From: Phaseolus vulgaris
Taxonomy: Eukaryota; Streptophyta; Magnoliopsida; Fabales; Fabaceae
DNA: 64,000 nt
Assembly (NCBI RefSeq): GCF_000499845.2
Contig: NC_023754.2
Coordinates: 9,351,949-9,415,948, forward strand
Direction: 5' to 3'
Each line of letters opens with the position of its first letter. The stretch's first letter is position 1. The translations under genes and the position numbers were made by a program. Shown here piece after piece: positions 45,930 to 56,934 of the stretch. The notes under the pieces were generated by a model, which saw only the letters and a program-made list of their open reading frames with translations, searched no databases and was not told the DNA's origin.

Positions 45930-46503
45930 ACTGAAGAACCTTTCAGAAAATGAGGATTCTCGAATCGGAGATTCAACCATATGAACAACAGATCGTCGGA
46001 TTCTTAGGCAGAGTAGACATCAGGGGATGTATCGACTTATACACCACGTTTGGGAAGGAAAGAGGTATGGCGAAAATCATAAAGATAAGGTATTTATTGG
46101 TAAATGGCAATACCGTATACAACATACTACTAGACCGATCATCCATAAACTTCCTCAAAGCAATAGTGTGTACCCCCCATTTGGCAATGAAGTTCCCATC
46201 CACGGACGGAGATATCGTCACGGTCCACGTAGATAAAAAAGTCACACACGAATGTTATGTTGCAAGTCTAAAAGTAGAGCCTACCAGGCGACTTTACATA
46301 GTGTCGCCATGCGGCCGATCTCAGGAAAGAAGAGAATGCCTGGCCGAGAACCGTTCACAGAGCGAAGCAAGGAAGTATATGGTCGCACTCGTAGACCTGG
46401 ATCCTCGACTCGACGATGCACAAATGGATGCGGGCAAAGATCTTGAACCTTTGCCGCTTAACGATGGTGAGCATAAAACATACATCGGTTTGTCCTTGAA
46501 CCC
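45930..46503 (+). pseudogene. T2 protease region, partial
   Basis: The open frame contains EIQPYEQQIVGFLGRVDIRG, IDLYTTFGKERGMAKIIKIR, NTVYNILLDRSSINFLKAIV and CTPHLAMKFPSTDGDIVTVH. This is the C-terminal half of the retropepsin-like domain of Tat pol. The segment with the catalytic aspartate has been lost along with the sequence replaced by the LTR at 45127-45903. The frame ends where G2 begins (46504). Its last 350 bp are partly duplicated at 63100-63285. Confidence 0.7.
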
Positions 46504-47545
46504 TGATATGATTCCAATAACATCATATGGATATAGAATGAATGAGTAACTCTAAAACAGCAAGTAAACCCCAAGAACTACTCAAGAACAGTTCAAGAAT
46601 CACAAGAACAGTGCCAAGAACAGCAAGTTAACGCAGCATACAAAGGATCTACCGAATGAAATGAGCTAAACAACAAAACCCATGGAAAGGAATTTGAAAA
46701 CAACAAGATTATCACATGTAATTGGATACCAAAAAGGGACGAACCAAGGACAACAAGGGAACAACCAAACTGCACTGATTAAAGGAGAAATAAAGTGCAG
46801 AAAATGAAAGGAAAAATAGCAAAGAACAGATTGCACCGAATGGAATAGGAAACACAAGCAAGAAACACAAAAATGGAAGAAAAGGAAGATGGAAAGAGTG
46901 ACTTATGTGGTTGTAGACCAAGGGAGGATCTTCACGCCACTTGGAGAGTGGTTTGCTCCAAGATGAGTGGTGGTGCCGCCACTTGAGAGTCCCAAGAGCT
47001 CACAAGATGAGACTAAAGAGAGAAGAAGAGTCAATGCTCACAACTTTCTCTAAAATTCACTAGCATTTCATTACTTTCAAATTCAACTTGTTTTACAATG
47101 AGGCAAGACTCTCCTTTTATAAGGTGGGAGATGACCAGCCCTCTAGGTAAGGAAGGAAGGAAAGACTTCTTCTAGTTCCTTCTATGAATGAAAAGGTGCC
47201 TAACTAGGCCAAAAGGTGACCTTCCTTGCCATTTCTAAGTAACTAGTGACTAAAAGTGCCTTTACATGCATAGTTTCTTTTTATTTTCCTTTTTAGGCAC
47301 TTCCCTAAGGCTATCCTATCTTATTTACAATTTAATACAAGAGATATTACAAAGAGAGATTGCATTTGGCAATCTCTTCCCAAAGATCTAGCCATGCTCC
47401 TAGTGATTCTTTGATTGGAATGGGCTTTCTTGGGCTTGGGCTTTGGGCTTGGGCCTCATCTTTTTCAAAGACTAATAAGAAGAACTTTAAATGCTTCTGC
47501 TCTTGTCCATTTCTTCTATTGATGACATCTATTTGATTCGCATCA
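46504..47545 (-). repeat. 3' LTR of G2
   Basis: 1042 bp, TGAT...ATCA. It contains, on the minus strand, a TATA-like CTTATAAAAGGAGAG near 47112-47126. Confidence 0.85.
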
Positions 47546-48258
47546 TACTCCCCAAGTTGGAGAGAATTCGTCCACGAATTTAGTACTCCTGCATAAAACA
47601 AAGTCAGTTTGCAATTAGATAAGAGAATACAAGACGATATAGGCAAACTTGACATAGCATTTGGAAACGATGGGAGTTCAGAAAAAGATGTCCTATACAA
47701 AGACCATGTAGGAAAAGATTGTTTAGGAATGATTTTATTTGGAAAAATAGGCGGTAAGAAAAAATCATCCTTAACATTCTTTATCCAATATGGTGTATAA
47801 GTAGGAACCTTGGGTAATGAAAAAGACAAAGAAGAAGGATACCTTGTAGGCGTAGCACGAGTCAACAAAATTGATTTAGTTGAGAAGGTATTATGACTCG
47901 GTTTATCATGTACTTCATTTGCTTTTTCATTTTCTCTTTTAGTCTTTATTTTTATTTGGTCCTCTTTGGGATTGGTCCTATATGCAGGGCGATTTGGTGA
48001 AGAAACCCCGGGCATGAAGTCTATTTGGTGTTCAATCCCTCTTAGAGGTGGTAAGCCTTTAGGAGGATCATGAAATTCCTTTACCAAATCATCCAAGCAA
48101 GTAGAATGAACCTTATCCGTTACACACTCAAGGGTTCTAGGCATAACTAAAAATATAGGCTTTTGGGATACTATTACCTTGTTGACCTCTTGGCTAGTCA
48201 TTAGAAGACTCTTTTTCGAACTCTTTTTATCTTTTTCATTCTCTCTTTTTTGCTTCAT
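47347..48258 (-). pseudogene. G2 second ORF: start of RT fused to a non-pol segment
   Basis: 303 codons overlapping the gag-protease stop by ATGA. The first 90 residues continue the polyprotein (CLDDLVKEFHDP, GLPPLRGIEHQIDFMPG, PNRPAYRTNPKE), which is the linker and very start of RT. The sequence then switches to QIKIKTKRENEKAN and on to SLSFSLPK and IPKQSFPTWSLYR, matching the post-gag part of G1 rather than RT. GVLNSWTNSLQLGEYDAN resembles the polyprotein C-terminus. The frame then runs into the LTR. All RT, RNase H and integrase motifs are absent. Confidence 0.6.
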
Positions 48259-49925
48259 TTTAAGTTGGTCCTCATGACTTCTTTTGGAGAGAGAGATTTT
48301 AAAATGACCTTGTGCCCATGGAAGTCAAAAGAAAGTTTGTTGGTAAAGCCATCATGAAAAACTTTTCTATCAAATTGCCATGGCCTACCTAGTAAAATAT
48401 GTGTAGCTTCCATAGGTACAATATCACACAAGACCTCATCCTTATATTTACCAATAGAAAATCTAATGAGGACTTGTTTATTTACTACTATTTCCCCAAC
48501 CTCACTTAACCATTGCAATTTATAGGGCTTTGCATGAGAGATAGTAGGCAATCCTAGTTTGTCTACCACTCTTGTGCTAGCCACATTAGCACAACTACCC
48601 CCATCCACTATTAAAGAACATAACTTGTCATTAATGAGACACCTTGTATGAAAAATATTTTCTCTTTGTGTTTCATCAAAAGGTTTTGAAAGTTGACCAA
48701 GCATACGTCTCACTACTAACAAGTCACCTTCATGTGGACTTTCGCTTTCATACTCACTTGGAGACGTAGGAGGTGTGGATGATCTAGAGTTTGCGGATTC
48801 ATGTTCACTCACCACTTCCCCATTAACATTTATCATCATATTTCTTTTAGAAGGACAATTAGCCGCTATGTGACCATATCCTAAACATTTAAAACATTTT
48901 TTACTTGAGGATTTGGTTGGTGATTTATGATTAGAAGTGGAAGGCTTAGAATCTTTAGCTTTAGAAGATGAATCTTTAGAAGGGAACTTTGAAAAAGATT
49001 TGTTTTTATTTTTCCAAGAGTTGTTGTAGTAACCATCATGAGTAGAATTTTTGAAAGCCATTTTCCTTGCAATTTGATTTTCAACCTTGATGGCAAGGTG
49101 AACTAAGGTTTGTAAAGATGAATACTCTTGAAGTTCTACAACATCTTGTATGTCCCTTCGAAGACCACTTATAAATCTAGCAATCTTTGCTTCCTCACTT
49201 GCATCTAAATTTATTTTAAGCATAAGCGTCTCTAATTCCTTGAAATAACTATCCACACTTAGCGTGCCTTGTTGAAGTCGTTGGAGCTTCAACATTAGGT
49301 CTTTCCTAAAGTGTGGTGGAACGAACCTATCGTGCATACATTCTTTTAAAGCAACCCAGGAGTCCACGTGAGGCCTCCTTCTAAGTCCAATGTCCATGAG
49401 TGTCTTATGCCACCATTGTAAAGCATAGTCTAGAAATTCTATAGTGGCTAGATATACCCTTTGGTCTTCTTTGACCTTATACACATAAAAAATTTGCTCA
49501 CATTTCGCTTCCCACCCCAAGTACACATTAGGATCTCCTTCCCCACTAAAGGGAGGTAATTTTACATAGGGTAAGTAAAGCTTTTCTTCATGGTGCCTTC
49601 TTTCTCTATGATGATGACAGTGGTGTTGGTGGGTTTGGTGGTACCATCCTCCATCCGATTCTTCTTCATGGCCGAGATTATTAGAAGCACCTCTTGAAGG
49701 ACTTCTATGTGAATGGCGCCTTCCATGTGCAGAATTGTTGGATGTTGCATGATTTTCTTCAAGCCTTTGCAACCTTGCTTCTAATTGTCTTATGGCTTCA
49801 TCTTTTTGTGCAATGGTCTTTTTGGCATCCTTCAATTCACCTTTAATGTATGCTTTTGGTGTAGAATTAGACTCGGCTGAACCACTACTTGAATAATGCT
49901 CCATTTTAATAACAAAACAGTACAC
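48255..49925 (-). CDS. G2 gag-protease polyprotein, intact 556-codon ORF
   Basis: The likely start is Met8 (49904), whose context MEHYSSSGSAESN looks like a gag N-terminus. Residues 33-58 are coiled-coil-like (KDEAIRQLEARLQRLEEN). Residues 120-290 are the retrotransposon gag domain (KLPPFSGEGDPNVYLGW, RFVPPHFRKDLMLKLQRLQQ). The CCHC knuckle uses C344, C347, H352 and C357. A retropepsin-like domain follows with active-site LIVDGGS (D441) and flap-end ILLGRPWQFDR (510-520). Gag packages RNA and protease would mature it. The DGGS form of the active site is found in this plant gypsy group. The type suggests a chromovirus-like lineage, but no integrase is present to confirm it. Confidence 0.85.
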   Translation of the reverse strand: MYCFVIKMEHYSSSGSAESNSTPKAYIKGELKDAKKTIAQKDEAIRQLEARLQRLEENHATSNNSAHGRRHSHRSPSRGASNNLGHEEESDGGWYHQTHQHHCHHHRERRHHEEKLYLPYVKLPPFSGEGDPNVYLGWEAKCEQIFYVYKVKEDQRVYLATIEFLDYALQWWHKTLMDIGLRRRPHVDSWVALKECMHDRFVPPHFRKDLMLKLQRLQQGTLSVDSYFKELETLMLKINLDASEEAKIARFISGLRRDIQDVVELQEYSSLQTLVHLAIKVENQIARKMAFKNSTHDGYYNNSWKNKNKSFSKFPSKDSSSKAKDSKPSTSNHKSPTKSSSKKCFKCLGYGHIAANCPSKRNMMINVNGEVVSEHESANSRSSTPPTSPSEYESESPHEGDLLVVRRMLGQLSKPFDETQRENIFHTRCLINDKLCSLIVDGGSCANVASTRVVDKLGLPTISHAKPYKLQWLSEVGEIVVNKQVLIRFSIGKYKDEVLCDIVPMEATHILLGRPWQFDRKVFHDGFTNKLSFDFHGHKVILKSLSPKEVMRTNLK

Positions 49926-51134
49926 AAATGAACAAACAATTAAGAGAAAACAAAGTTAGTAAACAAGTGACAAATGGCAAAGATGCTTGCGGTTTTGTGA
50001 CAAAATTTGCACTCAATTCACTCCAAAAAGAATTGAATTCTCTTCCAAGATAATCTTGTGGTTTGGTGATTCTCAAGTGAAATATGTCAAAGCACTCACC
50101 CACTTTATCCAAGAGCATCCACCACAAAACTTAAAGAACAATAAAAGACAAGCAAGAAAAGGTGTAAACAAGAAAGGCTATATCAAAAGGAATACAAGAT
50201 ATATGACAAACTTCAAAGAATAGTGAAGAAAAGACAAGCAAGAAAAATAAGGTACTCAATTAAAGGATGACACACAAAAGAAACCTAAAGAAAAGCACTA
50301 GAATAGATGAAGAAAACAAAAACAATGCTACTGGAATTTTTTTTGTTAAAACTGTGCGTGACTTAAAATATTTAACTGTAACTGTAGAAAACGAACTGGA
50401 ATGTGAAATTTTAACCACTGGAAATTCAAGATGTTATCTAAAAATTGGCACTGGAATCACTCAAAAACAGTAAGCCAATTAATTGTGATAAATTTCCGAA
50501 AATTACTGCCTAATCACCGTTTTCCAGCGTCAGAATTTTACACACTGTACGTATTTCATTTATAATTGTTTTTGTACTTGGAATTTTGATGTAATTCTTT
50601 TTTTCATTCTTTTGTAACACTTCAAACTACTTAAATCCAGAATTTCAGAATTTTCCAGTAAGCACATAAATTTTGATAAACCAAACAGTCAGCACGTTTT
50701 TATGAAAATCAGAGGAACCTATACTGGCATGAAAAACAGAATTGAGAAACTTCAAAAGACACAATAGATTTGATGTTTAAGAACTTGTATAGATCTAATA
50801 CACAAGCATGAACTCAAAACTAAAAAGAAAATGCACCAAAGGATCAAAAACAGAAACACAAAAACTGTACTCAATTAAGAAAAACAAAATCAAGCAACTA
50901 AAATTATCAACAAAAGGACTACATAGAATTGATAACATTTTTGGAGAAAACATGACTTTGACAAAACTAATAAGGATTCAAAAATCAAAATGACACAAAC
51001 ACAATGTAATAAAAACAAGAAAACAGCAAGAAATACTAAAAAATAAACCTAAAACAGAAAGGTAAAGACAAGAATGTAAAGTTCTTGAATTAAAAGTGCC
51101 AAAACAACTCAAACATACACAAGAACACACCTAA
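49926..51134 (-). other. G2 leader region
   Basis: Untranslated leader between PBS and gag. It is rich in A on the plus strand with no long ORF. Confidence 0.6.
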
Positions 51135-51148
51135 GGCTCATGATACCA
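51135..51148 (-). promoter_or_regulatory. Primer-binding site of G2
   Basis: Minus-strand TGGTATCATGAGCC lies two bases inside the 5' LTR and is close to the initiator-Met tRNA type. Confidence 0.7.
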
Positions 51149-51150
51149 CA

Positions 51151-51675
51151 TGATATGATTCCAATAACATGATATGGATATAGAATGAATGGGTAACTCT
51201 TAAAAAGCAAGTAAACCCCAAGAACTACTCAAGAACAGTTCAAGAATCACAAGAACAGTGCCGAGAACAGCAAGTTAACGCAGCATACAAAGGATCTACC
51301 GAATGAAATGAGCTAAACAACAAAACCCATGGAAAGGAATTTGAAAACAACAAGATTATCACATGTAATTGGATACCAAAAAGGGACGAACCAAGAACAA
51401 CAAGGGAACAACCAAACTGCACTGATTAAAGGAGAAATAAAGTGCAGAAAATGAAAGGGAAAATAGCAAAGAACAGATTGCACTGAATGGATTAGGAAAC
51501 ACAAGCAAGAAACACAAAAATGGAAGAAAAGGAAGATGGAAAGAGTGACTTATGTGGTTGTAGACCAAGGGAGGATCTTCACGCCACTTGGAGAGTGGTT
51601 TGCTCCAAGATGAGTGGTGATGCCGCCACTTGAGAGTCCCAAGAGCTCACAAGATGAGACTAAAGAGAGAAGAAG
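51151..51675 (-). repeat. 5' LTR of G2, inner half
   Basis: Near-identical to 46504-47028. It is interrupted at AGAAG by the CACTA insertion and resumes at 62575. Confidence 0.85.
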
Positions 51676-51689
51676 CACTACAAAAAAAA

Positions 51690-52150
51690 AGGTTTATTAT
51701 CGTGGGCCAAAAACAAACGCTAAGTATGAAAAACCTATGCAAAATGATCATTATCGTCGGCATAGCGTGGATAAGAATTTTGAAGCTAATATACTCGACG
51801 TAAAGATATTGGCGGGTGTGGGCGACACATGGCAGGTGTTTTTTTGCGTAGGTCAAGCGTGGGCTTAGCCTACAAGAAGTTTAGAAATTTATAAAAAATT
51901 GTGAGCTTGACCCACGCTTAGCTCACACAAAATTATATTAGCGTGGGCCAAACCTTTAAAATGTCCAAGTAATTATAAAAATTGTGAGTTTGACCCACGC
52001 TAAGACCACACAAAATTATATTAGCGTGGGCCAAGCTTTCAAAATGTCCAAGTAAAGTGAGTTTAGCTACGAGGGGCACACAAGGAGTGTAGGTTGTTGG
52101 CCACAAATTAGCGTGGGCTTAACCTTCAAAATATTTTTTATATTATTTAT
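51690..52150. repeat. CACTA left subterminal repeats
   Basis: TTAGCGTGGGCCAAAC and its inverse TTTGACCCACGCTAA recur about every 30-60 bp. These are the likely transposase-binding units; the matching right-hand set is at 62280-62470. Confidence 0.7.
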
Positions 52151-52928
52151 TTGAAAAAGTGTAGGCTTAGCCTACAAGTTTGGCACGTAACTAGTTTCAA
52201 TTTAAAATATATTTTTATTTAAATAAATCAATTTAAAAAAGAAAATTATTTTTTTATTAAAATAAATCAATTTTAAAATTACATTAACTAATGTGAAATC
52301 AATTTTAAATTACTTTATTTCTCTTTTTCTTATTACATTTATTCTAATTTTTACCTATTTCATTTTTTTCAATAAATAAAATTATTTTAGGAAGCAATCT
52401 AATATGAAGAAATGTTTTTCTTACTAAAATTTTTTTATTTATAACTTTTTCTTTAAGAAATATTTAGTTACGTTACTTTGGTTGAAAATAATGTATGAGG
52501 ATTTATAATGATGGTAAAACTCTATATCTTATATACTAAAACTAATTTAAATTTTTTAATTAAAAATCTAAAATTGAGAGAGTTAAGTAAAGTAAATGTT
52601 GAAACTCTGTAGTTCATAATGATAAAGCATAAACCTAATAGTTACTTTTGTTTGCAAAGCTAACTGCACTATTAATATTTTACCCTCTAGACAAACCAAA
52701 ATTTCCACAAACAAATTACCAACTTTATATATTTTGCTTCATCAAGAAAATAAATATTCTAGTTTATTCTATTTGCATGCCAAAGGAAGAAAAAAAGCAA
52801 GGGAAGAACAGAAGAGGAAAATAAGAAAGGTAAGCAACGAATATACAAATAACTAAATGGTGTTTTGGGGTAAACAAGGTTAATGAGAGATGAAAGATGT
52901 CCTAGGCTCCAAAAAGAACATCAAAAGC
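52151..52928. other. CACTA AT-rich spacer
   Basis: No gene recognised between the left subterminal repeats and the CAGCA-rich array. Confidence 0.5.
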
Positions 52929-53240
52929 ACTTTAACTGCAGCAAAAACAACATCAAAACAACACCAAACCAGCACCAAAACTGCAGCATAAATCAGCATT
53001 TATACAACATAAAACCAGCTAAAAACAGTACCAAAACTGCAGCAGAAAACCAGCATTTGTACATCATAAAACCAGCACCAAAACTGCACCAAAACAGCAC
53101 CAAAACAGCAGCAGAAAACTAACATTTATACAGCATAAAACCAGCAAAAAGCAGTACCAAAACTGCAGCAGCAAACCAGCATTTGCAAAACATAAAAACC
53201 AGCAAAACCAGCACCAAATCTGCAGCAGAAAACCATCATA
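52929..53240 (+). repeat. Imperfect array of CCAGCA/GCAGCA-rich units in the CACTA
   Basis: Repeated phrases AACTGCAGCAGAAAACCAGC and ATTTATACAACATAAAACC, with a period of roughly 55-80 bp and many internal CAAAAC. It lies just downstream of the TNPA-like stop. Plus-strand ORFs here are repeat artefacts. Confidence 0.65.
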
Positions 53241-53536
53241 ATCCTAGGAGCTACTTCGTGATATCTAACTCCCCCTGCATAATCATAATCATAATCATAA
53301 GTTGAGCTATTAAAGCCTACCCTGCTTACAACAAATCAGTATCTGCTACTATCTAATCACCCACCAAAGGAAAATAAACTTCAACTTTCTGATTATTTTG
53401 TACATGATCAAACTTCATCAAGAGCAGTATGCGACATCAATGAAGGTAATGAAACATAATCTAGTTAATACAAGGAAAAGCAAGTTATAGTACCATACAT
53501 AGATATTGTTTTAAGAAAACTTACAAAATGATGAAC

Positions 53537-55467
53537 TCAAGGCAGGGGTTGATCATCAAAGTTCCGAGCATAGTGAGGGTGAACCTGATTTGTGCTTGTT
53601 GAGGTGTCACCCTGTTGTCGCTCCATCATCATGGTTAACTTTTGCTCCATGAACTTTATTTTATCCTCCAACATTGCACACTTTTGATTTGCTTGAGCAG
53701 CTATTTGAGTTGCTTGATCGACTCTTTCATTTGCTTGCATCACTTGTTGATGAAGTTGTTCATTATGAGAAAAGTAATCATTGGAAGGAGCAAGTATTGA
53801 AGGTTGGGTTAGGGAAGACACTCCATGGCGAATGTTGGAAGCCAAGTCTGCAGTGCCATAACATCGACCTCTACTCTTGCCTCACACAACATCCTTCCAG
53901 CATTGAAGTTTTGTTGTTGGATTGATCGGTTGGCTGTTGGAAGTTGATCCTTTAGAGTTGTCTGATTGGAGGGCTTTTAATCGCTCATGGTAGGTTTCCT
54001 AGTTCATTGCGAAAATTGTAAGTGGGACAATAATAAGTTAGAAATATAAATCATGTATACAAAAGTAGAGTAATAACTTACGTAAGTCTGTTTGGCACGA
54101 CTATCTACCCAAAGTCCATCCTTCTTAGTGTGTGTGGCTATGAATAATTCATCGGGTTGAACCGGCCGACCAAGTTTTCGTTCCTAAAATAAATGGAAAA
54201 GTTACCAATATTAGATATTATCTACTAAATTTAAGCTTATGCAACAAAATATAGATACTTACTAAGCCCAATGCAATGTCGAGGTGTGATTTACGACCAT
54301 TAGAGTGTAATGCCCCACCTCGAGTCGATGACCTATTCAATTTATTTTGGATTGATTGTTCTTTGAAATTTTTCGAATCCCAATAGTCCAAGAGACCAAT
54401 CCATGCTTGTTCACTAATCCAGTTAGGTCTAGTTGCTTTCATCCTAACTTTACCAAGCTTATCAGAGAGGCGTTTTCTCACCTTTGACTCGTACACTTTT
54501 CTAATTTGCCACTCATCATGAGGGGCCCAAGTCACTCGAGTCTGTAAAAAGAACAACAAATTTAAATAAAAGTTAATGAATATAATAAATGCTTAAATGG
54601 AAATGAGTGAAAATGCTATGTTAAGATCACCTTAAATTCAGTCCACCATTTAAGTTGGACTTCCTCTGGTGTTTCGTCATAGTGATAGTAAGGACCCCTA
54701 AATTGTGACCTAATTGCATGCCCAATTTCCTTAGTAGCACAATGATTAGGTGTCCATCTACAAAGCATGAAAACCAAAATGTTAAATATGAAGTATAACA
54801 AACAATTCACAATAAAGTTCAATGTGATAATAAACTTACCCTTTACCCACTGGTCGAATGATGACCTTCCCACTACCATCATGTTCTTCATCAGGGATAT
54901 CATGGTGTGTCATGGGTTGTACTGGCGTATCAGGGGAGGGTTGCACTGATGCCTGAGTAGGCTGAACTGATGTATGAGTGGGTTGCATTGATGCTTGAGT
55001 GGGCTGAACTGATGTAAGAGTGAGTTGCACTAGAATTTGAGGAGTCACATGAACGGATGGAGCACTAGAGAAGTGAACTAATGAGGGAGTAGATGTGGAC
55101 TGTAATGGACTGTAAGTGGGAAAGAGTGTCGGAGTAGACAAATATTGGGCTGCTGGAGCCACGGGCGACAGGACTGGTATAATACGAGAGGTATAAGGAG
55201 GAACATTGTCCTGTCGCACTGCAAAATGAAAGGATGAGGAGGGGGTTGAGGAGGAAGGGGTTGAAGAAGAAGGGGTCAAAGAAGAAGAAGGGGTGGAGGA
55301 AGAGGGCGTGAAGGATTGAGGAAAACGGGATTTGGGTGATGGGCCAAAATAAGGAATGGACCCTAGTTCTATTGCAAGACGGTCATGCATAGATGTGTGA
55401 ACTCCACGCCTAGCATTGTTATGTCTAATAACAGAACCATCCCTTCCTCTAGTTCTAGGAATTTTTC
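53537..55467 (-). pseudogene. TNPA-like CACTA protein (plant transposase, Ptta/En/Spm type), one stop codon
   Basis: Five exons with GT...AG borders join in frame: 55467-54840, 54757-54631, 54541-54263, 54183-54082 and 53998-53537. Exon 1 is Ser/Thr/Pro-rich. Exons 2-4 form the conserved domain: TKEIGHAIRSQFRGPYYHYD, then RPNWISEQAWIGLLDYWDSK, then ELFIATHTKKDGLWVDSRAK. Exon 5 has CWKDVV then GKSRGRCYGTADLAS and a C-terminal coiled coil (MLEDKIKFMEQKLTMMMERQ). The family is the second CACTA gene product, which binds subterminal repeats. A single TGA at 53882-53884 falls where the family usually has Gly. The first exon's upstream border (CAG/G at 55468) implies a missing 5' exon. Confidence 0.8.
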
Positions 55468-55831
55468 CTGGAAAGAAAATGGCATCATAAAAAAAGAAAG
55501 CATAATAATCTGATCTAATTTGATCACAAAAAAGAACTATTATTAGTTTGGTTATACATAAACAAAGTCAAAAGAAGACAGACAACACAAAACATGGGAG
55601 AACAAGTCTATGCTATGTCTCAGTTGGAGTTAAAAAGGGTAGGTGGAAATGACAATTATTCGGAAAAAATAATCTGTAAACAAAGTACATATATATTTTC
55701 ATCTAATCCATATTCACCACAAAAAAGAGAGAAGAAAGAAGAAGAAAAGAAAAGTAACCTGAAATTCAAATGATTGGCTGACAAGGTTCAGACCAAAGCT
55801 GACCAATTGTTGAAGTGGGATTACAGTATGC

Positions 55832-55950
55832 TGCAAATAAAAGTTGAAGATATATTAACGACACTGCAGAGTCTAGAATTGATTCAATACAGGAAAGGTC
55901 AACATGTAATATGCACTGATCCCAAAGTGTTGGATCGCCATCTAACTTGT
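55832..55950 (+). pseudogene. Captured fragment of a MYST-family histone acetyltransferase gene
   Basis: The plus frame reads KVEDILTTLQSLELIQYRKG then QHVICTDPKVLDRHL. This matches the C-terminal end of plant HAM1/HAM2-type MYST acetyltransferases, which acetylate histone H4 in the nucleus. The preceding 60 bp (from 55774) may be a diverged continuation. The catalytic domain is absent and the frame leaves the gene after RHL. It is opposite in strand to the transposase genes and lies between TNP2 and the TNPA-like gene, so it is best read as host sequence picked up by the CACTA. Confidence 0.75.
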
Positions 55951-55989
55951 ACCTTTTTGTACAGTCACAATCAGAATAGTTGTAGCTGT

Positions 55990-56302
55990 AATGTAACTGT
56001 AATAGCCTAGCTAAGCTCTATTATTTCTTTCTTCCTCCAATCAGCAATGACGCTGCCAAATATCTATTTTTGATAATTCAACTATACAGTATGAAATTTG
56101 ATAATGCAGATTTCTTTTATCAATGTTGTTATGGAACTGCGTAAGCTGTGCTGCCACCCCTTCATGTTACAATGAGTTCAACCTGATCTTAATGATGAAA
56201 AACAGGCACATGAGTAAGCTCACATGCTATATTATCTGAGTGCCATTATCTGTTTGAAACATTTATTCTTTTTTAATTAAAAGAAAGAACGATAATGTAT
56301 CA
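55990..56302. other. CACTA spacer after the TNP2 remnant
   Basis: No transposase catalytic motifs on the minus strand. It may be the continuation of the captured host segment (intron or 3' UTR), unproven. Confidence 0.4.
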
Positions 56303-56419
56303 CTATTGGGTTGCAATCCTAACCAGATTTAGTCTACAAAGTGTACCAATCATATGCAGAATTCTGAATACAATTAAACCAATCTGAACCGTATGGAAAT
56401 CCAAACAATAATCCAAGTT

Positions 56420-56934
56420 CCCAATTGTGTTCATCCGAGAAAGATGACAAAATTTGCATTTAGTTAAATGGTTGTCATCCTTGTAATATAACATGCATCC
56501 AGCTTCACAACAATCAATTTTTTGGGCTTTCAATCCAAGACTTGACACAATTTTTTTAGCTTCGTAGTAGTTCTTTGGTATGCAATTATCTTTGGGAGCT
56601 ACATCAACTAACAATTTTATGAAATGGTCTAAACATTTTTCAGGTGTATGCCAATTCGTTCTAGCTGCTAGTAGTCTTATGGTTACTGATAATTTTGACT
56701 CGGTGGCACCATCATAAATGGGTTCATTTGCAGCTTCTAACATATCATAAAACCTTTGGGCTTCTGCATTAGGTGACTCTTCTACATATTCATCATCGGT
56801 GTCCATGTGATCATAATGACTTGTTATGTCTACTTCTTGCATGTATGCATCATACACCATATTGGCCATTGAACCAATGTTATCAACATGTTCTGTTCTT
56901 CCATGGCTACTGGATGCATAACCAACATTGTCCT
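56420..56934 (-). pseudogene. TNP2 transposase, N-terminal-middle segment
   Basis: The frame contains SPNAEAQRFYDMLEAANEPI, then LSVTIRLLAARTNWHTPEKC, then YYEAKKIVSSLGLKAQKIDC and CMLYYKDDNHLTKCKFC. This is the conserved region after the N-terminal domain in CACTA TNP2/TNPD transposases, including the Cys pairs just before the catalytic Transposase_21 domain. That domain does not follow; the frame degrades and stops at 56303. Upstream it is broken by the LTR fragment at 56935. Confidence 0.8.

Noticed and set aside
46593..46921. Hydrophobic minus-strand ORFs resembling membrane proteins, repeated at 51240-51568
   Set aside because: They lie in the two G2 LTRs and are identical for that reason. 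No codon-level evidence of selection.
52883..53122. Plus-strand ORF rich in Asn, Gln, Lys and Thr
   Set aside because: Translation of a CCAGCA-rich tandem repeat inside the CACTA, not a protein gene.
53674..53925. 83-residue plus-strand ORF with Leu-rich start
   Set aside because: Shadow of the coiled-coil exon of the TNPA-like gene on the other strand.
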